Of a DNA stretch of 64,000 nucleotides, positions 1 through 11,537 are shown one piece after another. The first letter of the stretch is position 1. Each line of letters starts with the position of its first letter. The DNA comes from Epiperipatus broadwayi (lineage: Eukaryota > Onychophora > Udeonychophora > Euonychophora > Peripatidae): positions 4,976,888 to 5,040,887 of the forward strand of contig JAQFVV010012397.1 of NCBI GenBank assembly GCA_028023455.1. Reading direction: 5' to 3'. A program made the translations under genes and the position numbers. The notes beneath the pieces are model-generated. The model was not told the DNA's origin. It saw only the letters and a list, made by a program, of their open reading frames with translations, and ran no database searches.

Positions 1-1000
1 TTTTATTGTTATTAATAAATTTATATTTTATTGTTATTTCTGTGAATTGATTTAATCCTAGACTAGGTTTAAACCTTATATGTTAGTATTATCTCTTGTT
101 CACAATAACATTTATAGAGCTCTTGTTCACTGAGCCGGTTTTGTGCATAGTGGTCAGTTATATAGATTGGTTTTTATGTTCAGTGTTATGGACACCTAGA
201 TGATGACGGTGATCCTGTTTGGTGCAAAGGGATATCCTTTTATGTCCATGCACTACATTTTTAGTTTTTATTATTAGAAATTAAATTTATAGTTGGCCAG
301 TACATAATGGAACTAAATGGCCATAGCATTAATGATGATCAGCATGTATCTGTATCCCATCATTATTTTTCAATTATTATATTCTGATGGATTAGCACTT
401 ATGTTTATGCATCCACATTATTATTTATATAATCTACCTCAAGTTTGGCAAGGGCTAAATAATGAGCCAGGACTATAGTGGGCCACTTTCAAATCCAATC
501 AGCAGGTTGACTGTTGATTTTCATGATGGATGATTATGTTTCTTTGTAATAATGGTAAACTTACTGCTAGTTTTATGCTGATCTCTTATGCTAATTCCTT
601 TCATTATTTTCAGCATATTATACTCATTTTGAATTTGATTATTAACTAATGAGTGCCCATCTTTCCAGGTCACCCCTAGTTTCTCTGTAACATAAACATG
701 AAAAGTTTGTTCAGTAATTTAGAATAAAAATTTTAAATATATCAACATAGTAAGCTGAGCATGCTTTCAGCTAAGTGATAGTCATATTCAATTATCCAAG
801 AGAAGAGGACTTCTTGAATAACTATAGTCATGACAAATAGCAAGTTGAAAATACATAACATATTGTATTGATATATTTAACAATTTCATTTTAAAGTATT
901 GAAGAAGCTTTTCTTAACATGCATGTTGTATGTATTATTTATATTGAATTACATTTTTTTCTGAGAAAAGTTTGAAAAGATTAGAATTACAAACTTATAT
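1..1000. other. AT-rich non-coding DNA
   Basis: No reading frame of useful length, no splice-flanked exon pattern and no repeat that I recognise. The base composition matches the rest of the window. Confidence 0.6.
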
Positions 1001-1004
1001 ATGT

Positions 1005-1480
1005 GAATATAAATGCATAAAATGGTTCCTGTCAAAATTGTGAGTTCAGAAAGCTCAAACTTGTAATCATACTATAGTAATTTTCTATTTATATAATACT
1101 AAATAAATGATGAAAATATGTGAAAGAGAATGTGATCTGGGCCAATTGATGAATGATGGTTTAGCATAAAATAAACATTTTGAAGTTTATTTATTTTTCA
1201 CAGTCTTTGGCCACATGTTTCAAAAATGTGTAATAGAAGTAGAAGTTTTAAAAGTATATAAATACCTATATGAAATTAAATTTAAGTATATCTAAAATGT
1301 GTATATGAAGTTAGGTTATAACAAATACTACATCTTGCTCATTTGAAAAAGGAAAATAAATATTTAAAAATTCATCCATAGTAAGAGAAGTTGGTCTAAT
1401 TTCTAGGCTGATAAACTGATGGAATTGAGCTAAGGTGAAAGACACACTGATAAAAACTTGAAAAATTGTGTATTAAAGTG
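1005..1480 (+). repeat. Diverged tandem duplication, unit 1
   Basis: This block aligns along its length with 1690-2375 in the same orientation. Shared landmarks in the same order are 'GTGATCTGGGCCAA', 'TTAAATTTAAGTATATCTAAAA', split here only by small differences, 'GTGTATATGAAGTTAG' and 'CTAGGCTGATGAA' or close variants. The many substitutions make it an old duplication. It carries part of the dispersed repeat also seen at 3.9 and 6.8 kb. No coding capacity is seen. Confidence 0.65.
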
Positions 1481-1689
1481 CAAACAATTTTACACTCCAA
1501 AATGTATTAAAAACAGATAGAAATCAGTTATTATCTTGCATGAAAGTAGTGTAAAGAAAGATTGAAACTGTCAACATGGGAAAAGAAACTCAATTATTGA
1601 TGCCTCTATAACACTACAGGCATGCTTTTCATTAAATAAATTTTAAAGTGTATATTTGGGCTAGAAATATAATTTAAAAAATGATTATT

Positions 1690-2375
1690 AATAATTATTA
1701 ATATAATTACATAAAATAGTGCCAAAATTGTGAGTGTAGAAAATTTGACATTTGTAATCAAATTATAATAATTGGTTATAAACAATGAGGATTGCCAATT
1801 TTTCTACAAACTTTATGATAAATGCTTAGCCAGAGCCAGCACTTAAAATATCTCTGTCAGAAACCCTTCTTAAACCGCTGACCATGGTTTCATGCTTTGG
1901 CACTCCTCAGTCCTCATTATTTATAACTTACAAGCTTAAGAGATAAGGTCATGTGATCTATGACTCTTATTTTGATTATTAATAATTGGTTATATGTATA
2001 GATCAAACGAAATGATGAAGATATGTGTAAGAGATTGTGATCTGGGCCAACTGATGATTGCTGATTCAGCACAAAATGTATATCTTGGGGATCATTTATT
2101 TTTTACATATTTAGTCATATGTTTTAAGGACGGAATAAAACTTTGAAATATATCTAAATATTTACTGAAGTTAAATTTAAGTATATCTAAAACTGTGTAT
2201 ATGAAGTTAGATTATAAAATATGCTATTTATGTCTTGGTTAAAAAGTGAAGTGGTTGTTTCAAAATGTCTTCATAATGTGAGAGGTTGATTTGATTCCTA
2301 GGCTGATGAATGATTTTGATAAAAGTGAGCTATGGTGAAAAATACACTGTTAAAACAAAATCTTTAAAAAAATAT
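1690..2375 (+). repeat. Diverged tandem duplication, unit 2
   Basis: Second copy of the 1005-1480 unit. It is longer because a 201-bp segment (1780-1980) has been inserted. Outside that insertion the order of shared landmarks is the same as in unit 1. Confidence 0.65.
1780..1980. mobile_element. Short insertion with 13-bp target duplication
   Basis: This segment is absent from the duplicated sister copy at 1.0-1.5 kb. It is bracketed by the direct repeat AATAATTGGTTAT (1767-1779 and 1981-1993), which reads as a target-site duplication. Inside, AAACAATGAGGA near the left edge is partly complementary to TCCTCATTATTT near 1910-1923, so an imperfect inverted repeat covers most of it. The long duplication suggests a retroposed sequence or an unusual DNA element. 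I do not recognise the family. Confidence 0.5.
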
Positions 2376-3633
2376 ATAGATAATAGTACTGTTAAAAAGA
2401 TTGAAAAAATCGTAAAGAGTTTTTAAAGGAGACAGTAAAAATATGACATATAAATAAATAAAATAAAAACATGTTAATTTTCTTTTCACATTAACCACTA
2501 TAACTGTTGTGTAACATTCAAATACAAAATTTACAGACTTAGGATAACAATTTTATTAAATTATATAAGCAGGTTATTGTTCACTTTCCTACAACTGAGT
2601 TATAAATTTGTAGATTTATTGAACAAACTTTTTATACCCCAAGCCTAGACTACTCAGTAGAAAATAATTGATGTTAGAGAGAAAATATATAATTTGACTT
2701 CAGATTGAAAGAATAAATAAGTAAAAATAGCAGAATATACTGAATTTGTTTTTAAATCCGAATCAATTAATAATAATATAAAAAAACGATTTCTTTTATT
2801 AAAGATTTGAAATATTATTCTAAAATTGTATTTCGATAATAAATTGTATTAAGAAGATGATAACCAATGATAAACTACCACATATAATGACCAAGTGCTT
2901 CTTGTTTGTCATAAGACTCAGTGCCAGTTATTCAACTTGCTTTTAATTTAAGACTTTAGCATGTATGCATGCAAATAATCTAAATACATTTATTTTGATA
3001 ATAGAAGTAGTCCAATATATAAATACAACTAAAATATCACCATCACAAACCAGCATGAAAAACACAAAAATCTAAATGTATGTTTATAAAATGTATTCAA
3101 GAATTTTCTGTGTATGTTTTTAATTTAAAACTTTTAATTCTTAAAGTTCGACTATAAAGATTATTATCAATAGAAATTATTTCCACTTGCACCAAATAAA
3201 AAAGTTTTTGACACTTACAATATGTAAAATTGTTGAAGAAAATTTTGATGTATTTTAAAAATTATTATTGACAATTTCTTTTTCTACTTCCTTTCGTTTT
3301 ATTTAGCAAATGACTGACAAGTGAAAAAGAATCAATCAACTTTCAGGTTATTAATCGTTTTTTCTTAAGGTCATCTTTGTAGTTCATCATGATTAAATCA
3401 AATATTTAATGGACAGTCCAAATGGTTATCCATATCATTTTGTTCACTTTTTAAGAAGTTTTATCAATAATGCTAAAACTATTTTTGCCATCTGACTTTT
3501 ATAAATGACACATTTCACTTCATAGAAAGAAATTGTGAATGTCTTTTAATTTAATATCATGAAATTTTTAAATATATTGAAAAAAAAGAAAAGAAATAAT
3601 TTTCAAATATTTGATTATATATATACTTTTGAA
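2376..3633. other. AT-rich non-coding DNA
   Basis: No coding frame, RNA gene or recognisable repeat seen. It contains only short A/T homopolymer runs. Confidence 0.55.
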
Positions 3634-3775
3634 CACAGACTTTCAAGCTCCCTTCATCTATTCACTCTATCTCATATAACTGATACACATGACTACATAT
3701 GTGAAAAAGATGAATAATCTCCAATATATGTATTTCATGCCATAGCAGCACTCATCAGTCAATCCAGATCATATC
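3634..3775 (-). repeat. Dispersed repeat R1, minus copy
   Basis: On the minus strand this reads as the same sequence found in plus orientation at 3858-4010 and 6825-6935 and in minus orientation at 15285-15435. The family includes a 'CAACTGATGAATGCTGGTTCAGCA'-type block and, further on, 'GTGTTCAAATCC', which resembles a pol III B box. A SINE-like origin is possible, but the box lies near the end of the repeat rather than near the start, so the class is uncertain. Confidence 0.6.
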
Positions 3776-3782
3776 TAATACA

Positions 3783-3858
3783 CATACATACACACCCCCA
3801 TCCACCCTCCATCCATCCCACACACACACGCACACACACACACATATATATATATATA
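3783..3858. repeat. Compound (CA)n-(TA)n microsatellite
   Basis: CACA-type and CATCCATC-type short repeats followed by CACACA and then TATATA. It separates two inverted copies of repeat R1. Confidence 0.9.
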
Positions 3859-4010
3859 ATCTGGATCAACTGATGAATGCTGGTTCAGCACGAAATACAT
3901 ATATTGGAAATCATTTATCTTTTCACATGTGTGTAGTCATGGGTAGCAGTTGTATGAAATAGAGTAGATAACTGAAGGGAACATGAACGTCTGTATTCGA
4001 ATCTTCTATA
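3858..4010 (+). repeat. Dispersed repeat R1, plus copy
   Basis: Inverted relative to the copy at 3634-3775, with the microsatellite between them. It shares the blocks for the GATCAACTGATGAATG region, 'GTGTGTAGTCATG', 'TAACTGAAGGGAAC' and the terminal 'TATTCGAATC' B-box-like segment. Confidence 0.6.
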
Positions 4011-5518
4011 TTACATTTAATATCCAAATATATAAAAATATTTGTATTTCAAAAATATCTATATATACTTCTATAAAAAATCATACCTTTTAGAAGTACT
4101 AAACTAATTTTATATTTACTCATATATTTTTAAATATCTGCCTATCTTTCTATTTATATATCTATTTATCCATCTGTTTGTCTATTCACTTATTTGTAAG
4201 CATACTCCCTTCCCTATCTATTTTTCAATCTTTTCATCACTTTCCCTATACATTCTATATGTACTGACCTACCTTACTATTTATTTATCTATACATCTAC
4301 ATGATTTAATCTATTAAGGTGTCTACTCTTCTATTTATAATATATCTATCTATTCACCTATGTTGCAACCATATCAGTTTCAATTTTTTTCATGGCTTAT
4401 TATTGAACACTTGCTCTAATTACTTATGTACATTTATCATTATTTAAAACATTTTCTTTCTTTAATACATGTGTAAGTTAAACCTATGCAATTTATTTGA
4501 TATTGTTATTATGAACAATAATGATAACTTTTGTATGAAAGAGATTATTTGTAACTGTTTTTGTTGATTATGTATTACTGATATGTAAAATTATTATTTT
4601 TAAAATGTCCACTAGTTCAATATTAATATTTGAGACAGTAGTTCTTCAAAAAATTTCTGGTTCTCTATGATGAATATTAAACTTTTCAATGATCTCATTT
4701 GAAATAATGAGGCATTTTTTCGGAAAAGTTGCTTTTAGAAACTTATTTTTATTTAAAACTTCTTTCTCTTAATTAATATTGTACAAATCTCAAATTTAAT
4801 CTTACTGTTAAGTTCACAATATCTCAATTCACTATTCAAGATTATAAGCCATTAACAAAAGTGAAATTTAACTAGTAAGTTATTTATTTTTAATATCTTC
4901 ATTCTCTCATCATTATTCTTTGTTAATCTAATGTGTATAATTAATTCCACAAGTTTCTAAAAACAAAATATTTTATTTGATTTATTCTTTCAGACATCTC
5001 AATTCTATTCATCTTCACACAAATTATACTTTCAAATTTCACTCATCCTTTATTTTTCCCATATACACATACAGAATTTTTATTAATAAAAAATATCTTC
5101 TTTATAGAATATTTCTTTAAAAATAATGATAGCTTTTCTTTTTGAGACAGGATAAATCTTTATCCTTTTTTTTGAATTTTACATTATAACTTTTTGAATC
5201 TTATCTAATTGTAATTTGATTTTAAAAAAAATATTGTTATATGTAATTATTTCTTATTTTTGTTTGATTGTTATCTTGTGTTATGCATTGTTATTAAACA
5301 GTATTTGAAATCGAAATACATATGTTGATTTTATTACAATATATGAAAGACTCTATAAGAATTTTACTTTGAAAAACGATATATATTAAGTAGGATAAAA
5401 ATATACAATGCTATAATAAGCCAATGTATCTTATAATGACTATTGCAAAAGCTATAAACTATAATAAGTATTTCAAATTATAAATTTTAAAAGATGAATT
5501 TGTGTGCGTACATACATG
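4011..5518. other. AT-rich non-coding DNA
   Basis: Loose ATCT/TATC-rich stretches (about 4130-4350) look like decayed simple repeats. No gene or recognisable mobile element seen. Confidence 0.5.
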
Positions 5519-5520
5519 TA

Positions 5521-6553
5521 CACCTGGGTCTTGTTTTACGCGATAGATAGGTTCCTCAGAAAATATGCGCAAACGAAATCATGCAAAAATAGACATTTCA
5601 AAATTTGCATAAAAGCAAAGCACCAATGTAAAATTACTTTAAAATTTGCACAAAAAAAAAATAAGGAAATAAAATATAACTAATAAAAAATTTCAAATTT
5701 GAAAAAAATTGATACAAGACAAACTTTTTTTAACTATAATATTTAATTTTATTCAAAATAATATATTTTTATGCATAATTTACAGTACAGTAATTTACAT
5801 TTTTTTATACATGTTTTAATTATTATTGCTATTTGTCGAAAAACATGTTCGTTTGCAAACAACTAGCGCCAACTTCACACTCATGTTGTAACAGTGGGTT
5901 TCTGGTGACAACGTAATTAGTAATTAATCTTTGAGATGATGATTTTATTAATTGTTTATGAAACTAACAACTAAAAATTAAATTCTTATTTTTGTCTTTA
6001 ATTTTCAATTCCATTTAAAAATCAAATTTCACATCACATTAATTTCAAGTCGTCATAAGTAATTTTTAAATTGTTAATTACAATTAAAAATCAGGTTTTA
6101 ATTTTTAATTGTCAAATTTAATTGTGCCCACTGCTATTACTGACCTTTTAAAAATAAACTTGTGGACACTAAATGATTAATAATTGATTATGTTCTTTTT
6201 TAAAAAGCAAAAACAGAATGTGATTTAAAATGCAAAATTAACACGCACAATGTTTGAACAAATTTAAATTATAATCTTGTAAAATTTAATGTGTGTATAC
6301 ATAAAATGTGGAAATCATGATTTTAATTTCATTATTGCATAAAATCTTACTATTATAAAGCACTGAAAATATTGAAATTACTAAGATGAAAGTCGAATTC
6401 CAATAATGTGCTATTACTTTCAATATAACGTAAGTGCACAAAATTTATTATTTAAAGTAATAGTGCATTATCAGAGTTCGACTTCCAGTGAAACACAAAT
6501 TGTGTAACTTCAAAATCATGTTAAATAAGTCCACATAAAAAGAGACCCAGGTG
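5521..6553. mobile_element. Non-autonomous DNA transposon with TIRs and TA duplication
   Basis: The ends are CACCTGGGTCT (5521-5531) and its exact complement AGACCCAGGTG (6543-6553). The similarity continues imperfectly for about another dozen bases. A TA dinucleotide flanks both sides (5519-5520 and 6554-6555), as expected for a Tc1/mariner-type insertion. The 1033-bp interior has no transposase frame, so it would depend on an enzyme supplied elsewhere. An internal hairpin is formed by 6391-6421 and 6452-6482 around the GTCGAA/TTCGAC ends. The superfamily is inferred only from the TA duplication. Confidence 0.75.
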
Positions 6554-6562
6554 TATATACAC

Positions 6563-6762
6563 ATTAAAAGTCTAAAGCTAAACTAGTCAATAAAATAATC
6601 AAAATTACCCCAAATTCACAGCACAATCAGACTAGCAAAAATATAAACTCTAAAATATAATAAAGTCTGCCTGTAGCAGTGAAATCAGTGGTTGTGTTTT
6701 AGAGTTTATATTTTTTGGCTAGTCTGGCTGAGTTGTGAATTTGGGTTAATTTTAATTATATA
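6563..6762. mobile_element. PLE lineage C fold-back (3' ends only)
   Basis: Two arms, 6590-6655 and 6697-6762, are inverted copies of one sequence. The same sequence forms the outer arms of the 14.3-15.15 kb locus, where it follows a PLE C-terminal coding region. Here only the 3' untranslated parts remain, both pointing outward, with no coding sequence between them. The structure starts 10 bases after the TA flank of the DNA transposon at 5521-6553. Confidence 0.6.
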
Positions 6763-6824
6763 TGTATATGTGTATATTTATATTATAATTGTTAAACTAT
6801 GTATGTTCAACTTATTTACATTAT

Positions 6825-6935
6825 ACTGGAGATCATTTATCTTTTGAACATATATGTGGTCATGTATATTAGTTGCATGTGATAGAGCACATAGCTGAAG
6901 GAAGCTTCAAAGTCTGTGTTCAAGTTCCTTATGAT
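6825..6935 (+). repeat. Dispersed repeat R1, plus copy
   Basis: Shares 'GGAGATCATTTATCTTTT', 'GTGGTCATGT', 'AGCTGAAGGAA' and 'GTGTTCAAGTTCC' with the copies at 3.9 and 15.3 kb. Confidence 0.55.
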
Positions 6936-8717
6936 TACATCTAAAACTCCAAGTATATAAATTATGCTTGTATTCAATCAAATATTAGATATATTTAATT
7001 GATTCAGATACCACTTGACATTAAACATCAGGAAATAAACTGACACACACATACTTATATACTTAAATAAGATATGAAAATATTTTCTTTAATATGTGGT
7101 GATGATGCCCATTACACAACCACTGTTTGCAATACTTAGCTAGATAATGAATGACATAAGTTACTTTTAATAAAATAGATATGGGATAAATATACAGATC
7201 AAATAATATTACATATAAAGAAGTTAACACATTATTTAAATAAATAACAATAGTTTATTATAAAATACTATAACTGTCAGATAAATGTAATGTTCATTTC
7301 CTTAAATAAGCCATTTCCCCCACTTTTTTAGTGCACATGCATGGTGAAAAACAATAGTTATTTATAAAGTGTCCAATGATTTTTTTTATTAATTTTGAAC
7401 ATTAAATTTTCAAATACATCTTATAATAAAACTTATTTTTTATGATTGAGTAAATTTGTTGCAGTGTAAATATCCCTGGTCTTTAATACTCTCTGGTTAT
7501 AATTTTATGCATGGCCAATTCTTACAAATATAATATATTCTTTTATATTAGAAGCTTAATAGCATAGTCATATATGTATATCTAATATGGGATTGTCATA
7601 ACCAATATCTTTCTTACAATGGTAATTCTAAGGAGGGGCCAATTCAGATCTGAATCCTAAAATAACTAACTATATAAGGTGATTCCTTAAATCCGACCTT
7701 GATTTACTAAAAAAAACCATAAATTAATCTTTCATATAGATATAGAGTCCAATAAGCATTCAAAGTAAATTAACAATGCATATATAAAATTGTTCTAACA
7801 TACATAAAGTGCATATCACAGTAAAAAAAAAAGATGACTAATTTACAACCAAATGGACTTGATCAAATTTCAAAACATACCTTTAACATAAAAATACATT
7901 CATCTTTCTTACTTTTTTTAAATGCTTAAATGCTTTCAATATTGTGCAAGAATACATATTTGTTTTTAAAGTAAACATTACACTTTCACTTATTTATCTG
8001 ACCATTTAACATTATAGAGAACTGTTTTAAAAAAAATGTTAGAAAATCATAAAGATGGAGTGAATATTTTTTTTATACAATTTTTTTTAAAGTTCATCTG
8101 CTTTGAAATACAATTAACTTCTTTTTAAACTTTTGCTTCCTGTTTTAATTAATCAATAATATAAATATCGCTTGTTAAAATTAAATATATTCTAAAATAA
8201 AACCTATAATGGTTAATACATTAGGTTAACAGTCTAAGCAATTTAACATATGAAGAATTTCTGAAGCCAAACCAACCACTCTACAGTTCACGGAGGGATT
8301 TTGTTTTAGTATAATATTTCTCCCATGATAACATATATTAATTGATTCCCTTTATTAGTTGCCATAATATACTTTAGAAAGCTCCTGTCATTTGAGATTT
8401 AAGCTTTTTTTCTTTATTTGGATTATAGATTCCTTTACAAATGGCATGGTCAGGTGCCAGAGGTTTCAGCAGTTGACAGTTTTCTTCTTTCTACTCCATC
8501 ATTATAATGAAGGTTTTTATGCAACTTGAATAAAGTGAGAATCCAGATTGACTTATTTTTAAAAAACTGACCATATATATAGTTTTTAATATTTTGTTTT
8601 GAATATCCTAGGATCTTATTTTTTACACCTTTGATATTTTTAACACTTTTGAATAATATTTCATTTTTGACACCTTATGTTCTGATTGTATTTTAATTAT
8701 AAAAATTTTAAAAACTC
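6936..8717. other. AT-rich non-coding DNA
   Basis: No coding frame, RNA gene or repeat recognised. Confidence 0.55.
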
Positions 8718-8817
8718 TTTTTTTTCTTATGTGTCATAGCAGCAGCTGGGAAGTGAACCCACTAACCAGGGACAACTGCCTGCAAGGCAGCTGTCCCTGA
8801 CCTCTTGATCACCAATG
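8718..8817 (-). mobile_element. tRNA-derived SINE, copy 1
   Basis: The minus strand begins with a CATTGGTGATCAAGAGGTCA segment that resembles a tRNA 5' half with A box. It then has an anticodon-arm-like GCTGCCTTGCAGGCAG, a B-box-like GGGTTCACTTCC and ends GCTATGACACATAAG plus an A-run. The same order of elements occurs at 17.1 and 25.2 kb, so this is a family. It would be transcribed by RNA polymerase III and mobilised by a LINE. Confidence 0.65.
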
Positions 8818-9268
8818 ATTTAATTATTTAATTGAACGAATTTGCAAAATACTGAAATTATTAAATTGCTTGAGATTTTTTCTTGTTTTTAAATCTCATA
8901 ACTCAACATAGGCTTAATCTTTTTTTATTAACTTATTTCTAATTTAATTATTGAAGATATATTTATTTACTGAAATGTTTTGCAATACATTTCATATATT
9001 CTTTTAATTTTTGATAAGAGCAACAATTTTAAAAGAATTTATATAATTTACCAGTTTCTCAAAAATTTAAACATTTTTAACACACCTGTTACATCATTTT
9101 AAAATGTGACATTTAATATTTTAAATCATATGTTGTAATTTTATATAATAATATTTAAAAACTTCTGGATGCTATATTTATTAGCATTCCTCACAACTTT
9201 GAAAACTGGCTGACAACCATGCATAAGACACATGGTTGACATTAAAATGAATAAGATATTATTCATTT

Positions 9269-9269
<1 letters not shown>
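8818..9269. other. AT-rich non-coding DNA
   Basis: Nothing recognisable beyond A/T-rich sequence. Confidence 0.5.

Positions 9270-9305
<36 letters not shown>
9270..9305. repeat. (AT)n microsatellite
   Basis: Pure AT dinucleotide run directly abutting the 3' end of the repeat at 9306-9665. The related repeat at 46.86-47.2 kb also ends in (AT)n. Confidence 0.95.
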
Positions 9306-9306
<1 letters not shown>

Positions 9307-9665
9307 CAAGATGCAAATTGTGCAATTTGCTTTTAAGCTTGTGCTAAAATGTTCACTAGATGGAGCTTACCACTAACTTCAAAACAAGCTTTAATTATAA
9401 GTGCCAACAGATGAATTGATTTTGAGCTTATGGCTCACCTCAATGAAGAGTTAGGATTTCAGAAACTAGATTTAAAACTCCAACTCAGCCATCAGCACCT
9501 ATTTAATACATTACTATCAGTTTGAAAACTTGAATTTATTAGACAGGTAAATTTCTTCAAATCCAACCTTATAAACCAGATAGCTATATGGGTCTGAACT
9601 CAGTTCAATTTCACCATATATTAATAGCTAAAGCAGTATAACATTGCAAAAGCCTTCAAAGATAC
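9306..9665 (-). mobile_element. Hammerhead-like dispersed repeat H1, minus copy
   Basis: On the minus strand this matches 46860-47215 over its full length. Shared blocks include 'CCATATAGCTATCTG', 'AGACATTTAC'-like text, 'AATAAATTCA', the hammerhead-like core and 'AAGCTTGTTT', and both copies end at 'CACTAGATGG' or 'TAGTGATCAT' followed by (AT)n. No protein is encoded. By its ribozyme-like motif I infer a terminal repeat or non-autonomous derivative of a Penelope-like element, but no coding part is attached to prove it. Confidence 0.6.
9405..9448 (-). ncRNA. Degenerate hammerhead-like motif
   Basis: The minus strand reads TTGAGGT, then GAGC-CATAA-GCTC as a perfect stem II, then AAAA. It shares U at core position 9 and A at position 12 with the better copy at 47.07-47.13 kb. 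The stem III and cleavage region is decayed, so it is probably inactive. Confidence 0.4.
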
Positions 9666-9829
9666 ACTTATAATAATTAATAAAATGACACAAAATTATA
9701 ATAATCAACAATATATTCAAACATCTGGCTAAATCATGCCACCAATACTAAAATTAATGAATAATAAACACCACATTTTGTAATATATTTAAACACACAC
9801 ATATAGACAGTAGGTCTATATATATATAT

Positions 9830-10275
9830 AATGAAACATAAATATATTCCAAACAATGGTAAACAATTTATAATATAATATAAATAAAAACTCATAAAGA
9901 AATATTTTCGATTATATTCATAATCATTTTCAATTCAACTTTCAAAATGGAATCATCTATTACCAACCAGAAACACATGTCGATTAAAATATCCCACAAT
10001 TCATTAATCCTAACATTTGCTGACTGTCTGTTTATTATCCTATTTTTATATAAAAATAATAAACGATAATAAACAGACAGTCAGCAAATGTTAGGATTAA
10101 TGAATTGTGGGATATTTAAATTGACATGTGTTTCCAGTTGGTAATAGATGATTCCATTTTGAAAGTTGAGTTGAAAATGATTATGAATATAATCAAAAAT
10201 ATTTCTTTATGAGTTTTTATTTATATTATATTATAAATTGTTTACCATTGTTTGGAATATATTTAAGTTTCGTTA
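9830..10275. mobile_element. PLE lineage B fold-back
   Basis: An inverted repeat with arms of about 210 bp (9830-10039 and 10065-10275) around a 25-bp spacer that is itself partly palindromic. Read outward, both arms contain the segment coding for NRQSANVRINELW-like residues. Equivalent residues occur at 28.35 kb and at the C-terminus of the GIY-YIG region at 29.15 kb. The arms are therefore the 3' end of a PLE (last codons plus 3' untranslated region), pointing outward on both sides with no enzyme coding between. Confidence 0.65.
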
Positions 10276-10308
10276 TTGTATTATTAATATTAGCGGACAT
10301 TTATTTTG

Positions 10309-10313
<5 letters not shown>

Positions 10314-10351
<38 letters not shown>
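10314..10351. repeat. (TA)n microsatellite
   Basis: Pure TA run shortly beyond the right arm of the fold-back at 9830-10275. Confidence 0.9.
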
Positions 10352-10356
<5 letters not shown>

Positions 10357-10459
10357 AATTTAATATTTTTAACAGAATAATATCACAGTCAAGCAGTATT
10401 AAAGTGCATCAACATATCAGACCAATTCTGCAAACTAAAGATAAATCTTACCTCAAGAA

Positions 10460-10640
10460 TATCTTATAATCTTTTAAAATTCAATTTGATATTTCAACTA
10501 TCCATCTATTATCGTATCTTTTAGAAAAATATCCAGCTCAACTTCTTTTAAATGTTTAAAAATTTTCCAATTTTGTCTGTATTTCCTGTTTGTCTTCTAA
10601 ACCATACTTTTTTTCAATCCTGCATTGTTTTTCCAAATAT
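10460..10640 (-). pseudogene. Possible decayed LINE 3' fragment
   Basis: The minus strand weakly recalls the RT C-terminal segment seen clearly at 28.57-28.93 kb, for example in the region corresponding to 'LKWSWAGH'. Similarity is low and stops are present. This is a tentative call only. Confidence 0.2.
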
Positions 10641-11490
10641 ACATTTTTCCTTACTTTATTATATATCCCTGAAATCTCTGTGAATTCATTAAGAATTTTT
10701 CAGTATTATATGTAAAAACTGGAAGAAAAGGAATTCATCTAAGAATAGGAATTAAAGTTTAGAGAGGACTTTGTCATGTAGTGGATTGAGAATGATTGAA
10801 GATGAGAATGATATGTGTACATATTGCGAACCAAAAAAAAATGTAAAAAAATAAGTTTTTATTAATTTCTAATTTTTAAAAAAATTTTACTTAATATTAT
10901 TTTGATTCTTGAATAATTGTTTTTATGGATATTAAAAATCTTGGATAGAATGAAATTGTATTATGGTAAAACAGTATAATAAAAAATTTATTGCCAAGAA
11001 TATTTTTGATCGATAAAAATTATCAACAGAATATAAAATTATCTAATTTTTTTTTTTTACTCTAAAAATAAATAATACTTCAATTCGAATTGTTATATTA
11101 TATTTACTGAGCTATACTTGACGTTAAATTATTTATTATACTATTTTCTATACTAAGTTATTTTATTCATACGTACCAATTATTTTATTCTATATTATGT
11201 GTGTGTATATATATACACACACAAAATAAAAAAACTCTATCCTAAATATTTATGTAATTTTTTTATATTTTTTTACAAGCTTCCTAATTTCATTCTAAAA
11301 GGCTTTTGTTTGTTCCTGATGTCGCTTATGCATACATACTTTTGCTTATTTATCTAAATATAAAATCATGTAATTTTTTTAAATTTCATAATACTTTTTA
11401 TAAATGTTTATTATGTAGCCCTTTTAAATGACATATATGTCACAGAAAATACATTTGACTTTAAATATGTAAAACAATCACCTATAATAA
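10641..11490. other. AT-rich non-coding DNA with short palindrome
   Basis: The only distinct object is a perfect 26-bp palindrome at 11198-11223 (TGTGTGTGTATAT and its complement). No gene seen. Confidence 0.5.
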
Positions 11491-11492
11491 GA

Positions 11493-11536
<44 letters not shown>
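11491..11536. repeat. (ATT)n microsatellite
   Basis: About 15 pure trinucleotide units. Confidence 0.95.

Positions 11537-11537
<1 letters not shown>

Noticed and set aside
3783-3858. CRISPR-like array or satellite
   Set aside because: Simple CA/TA units without spacers. The window is eukaryotic in character.
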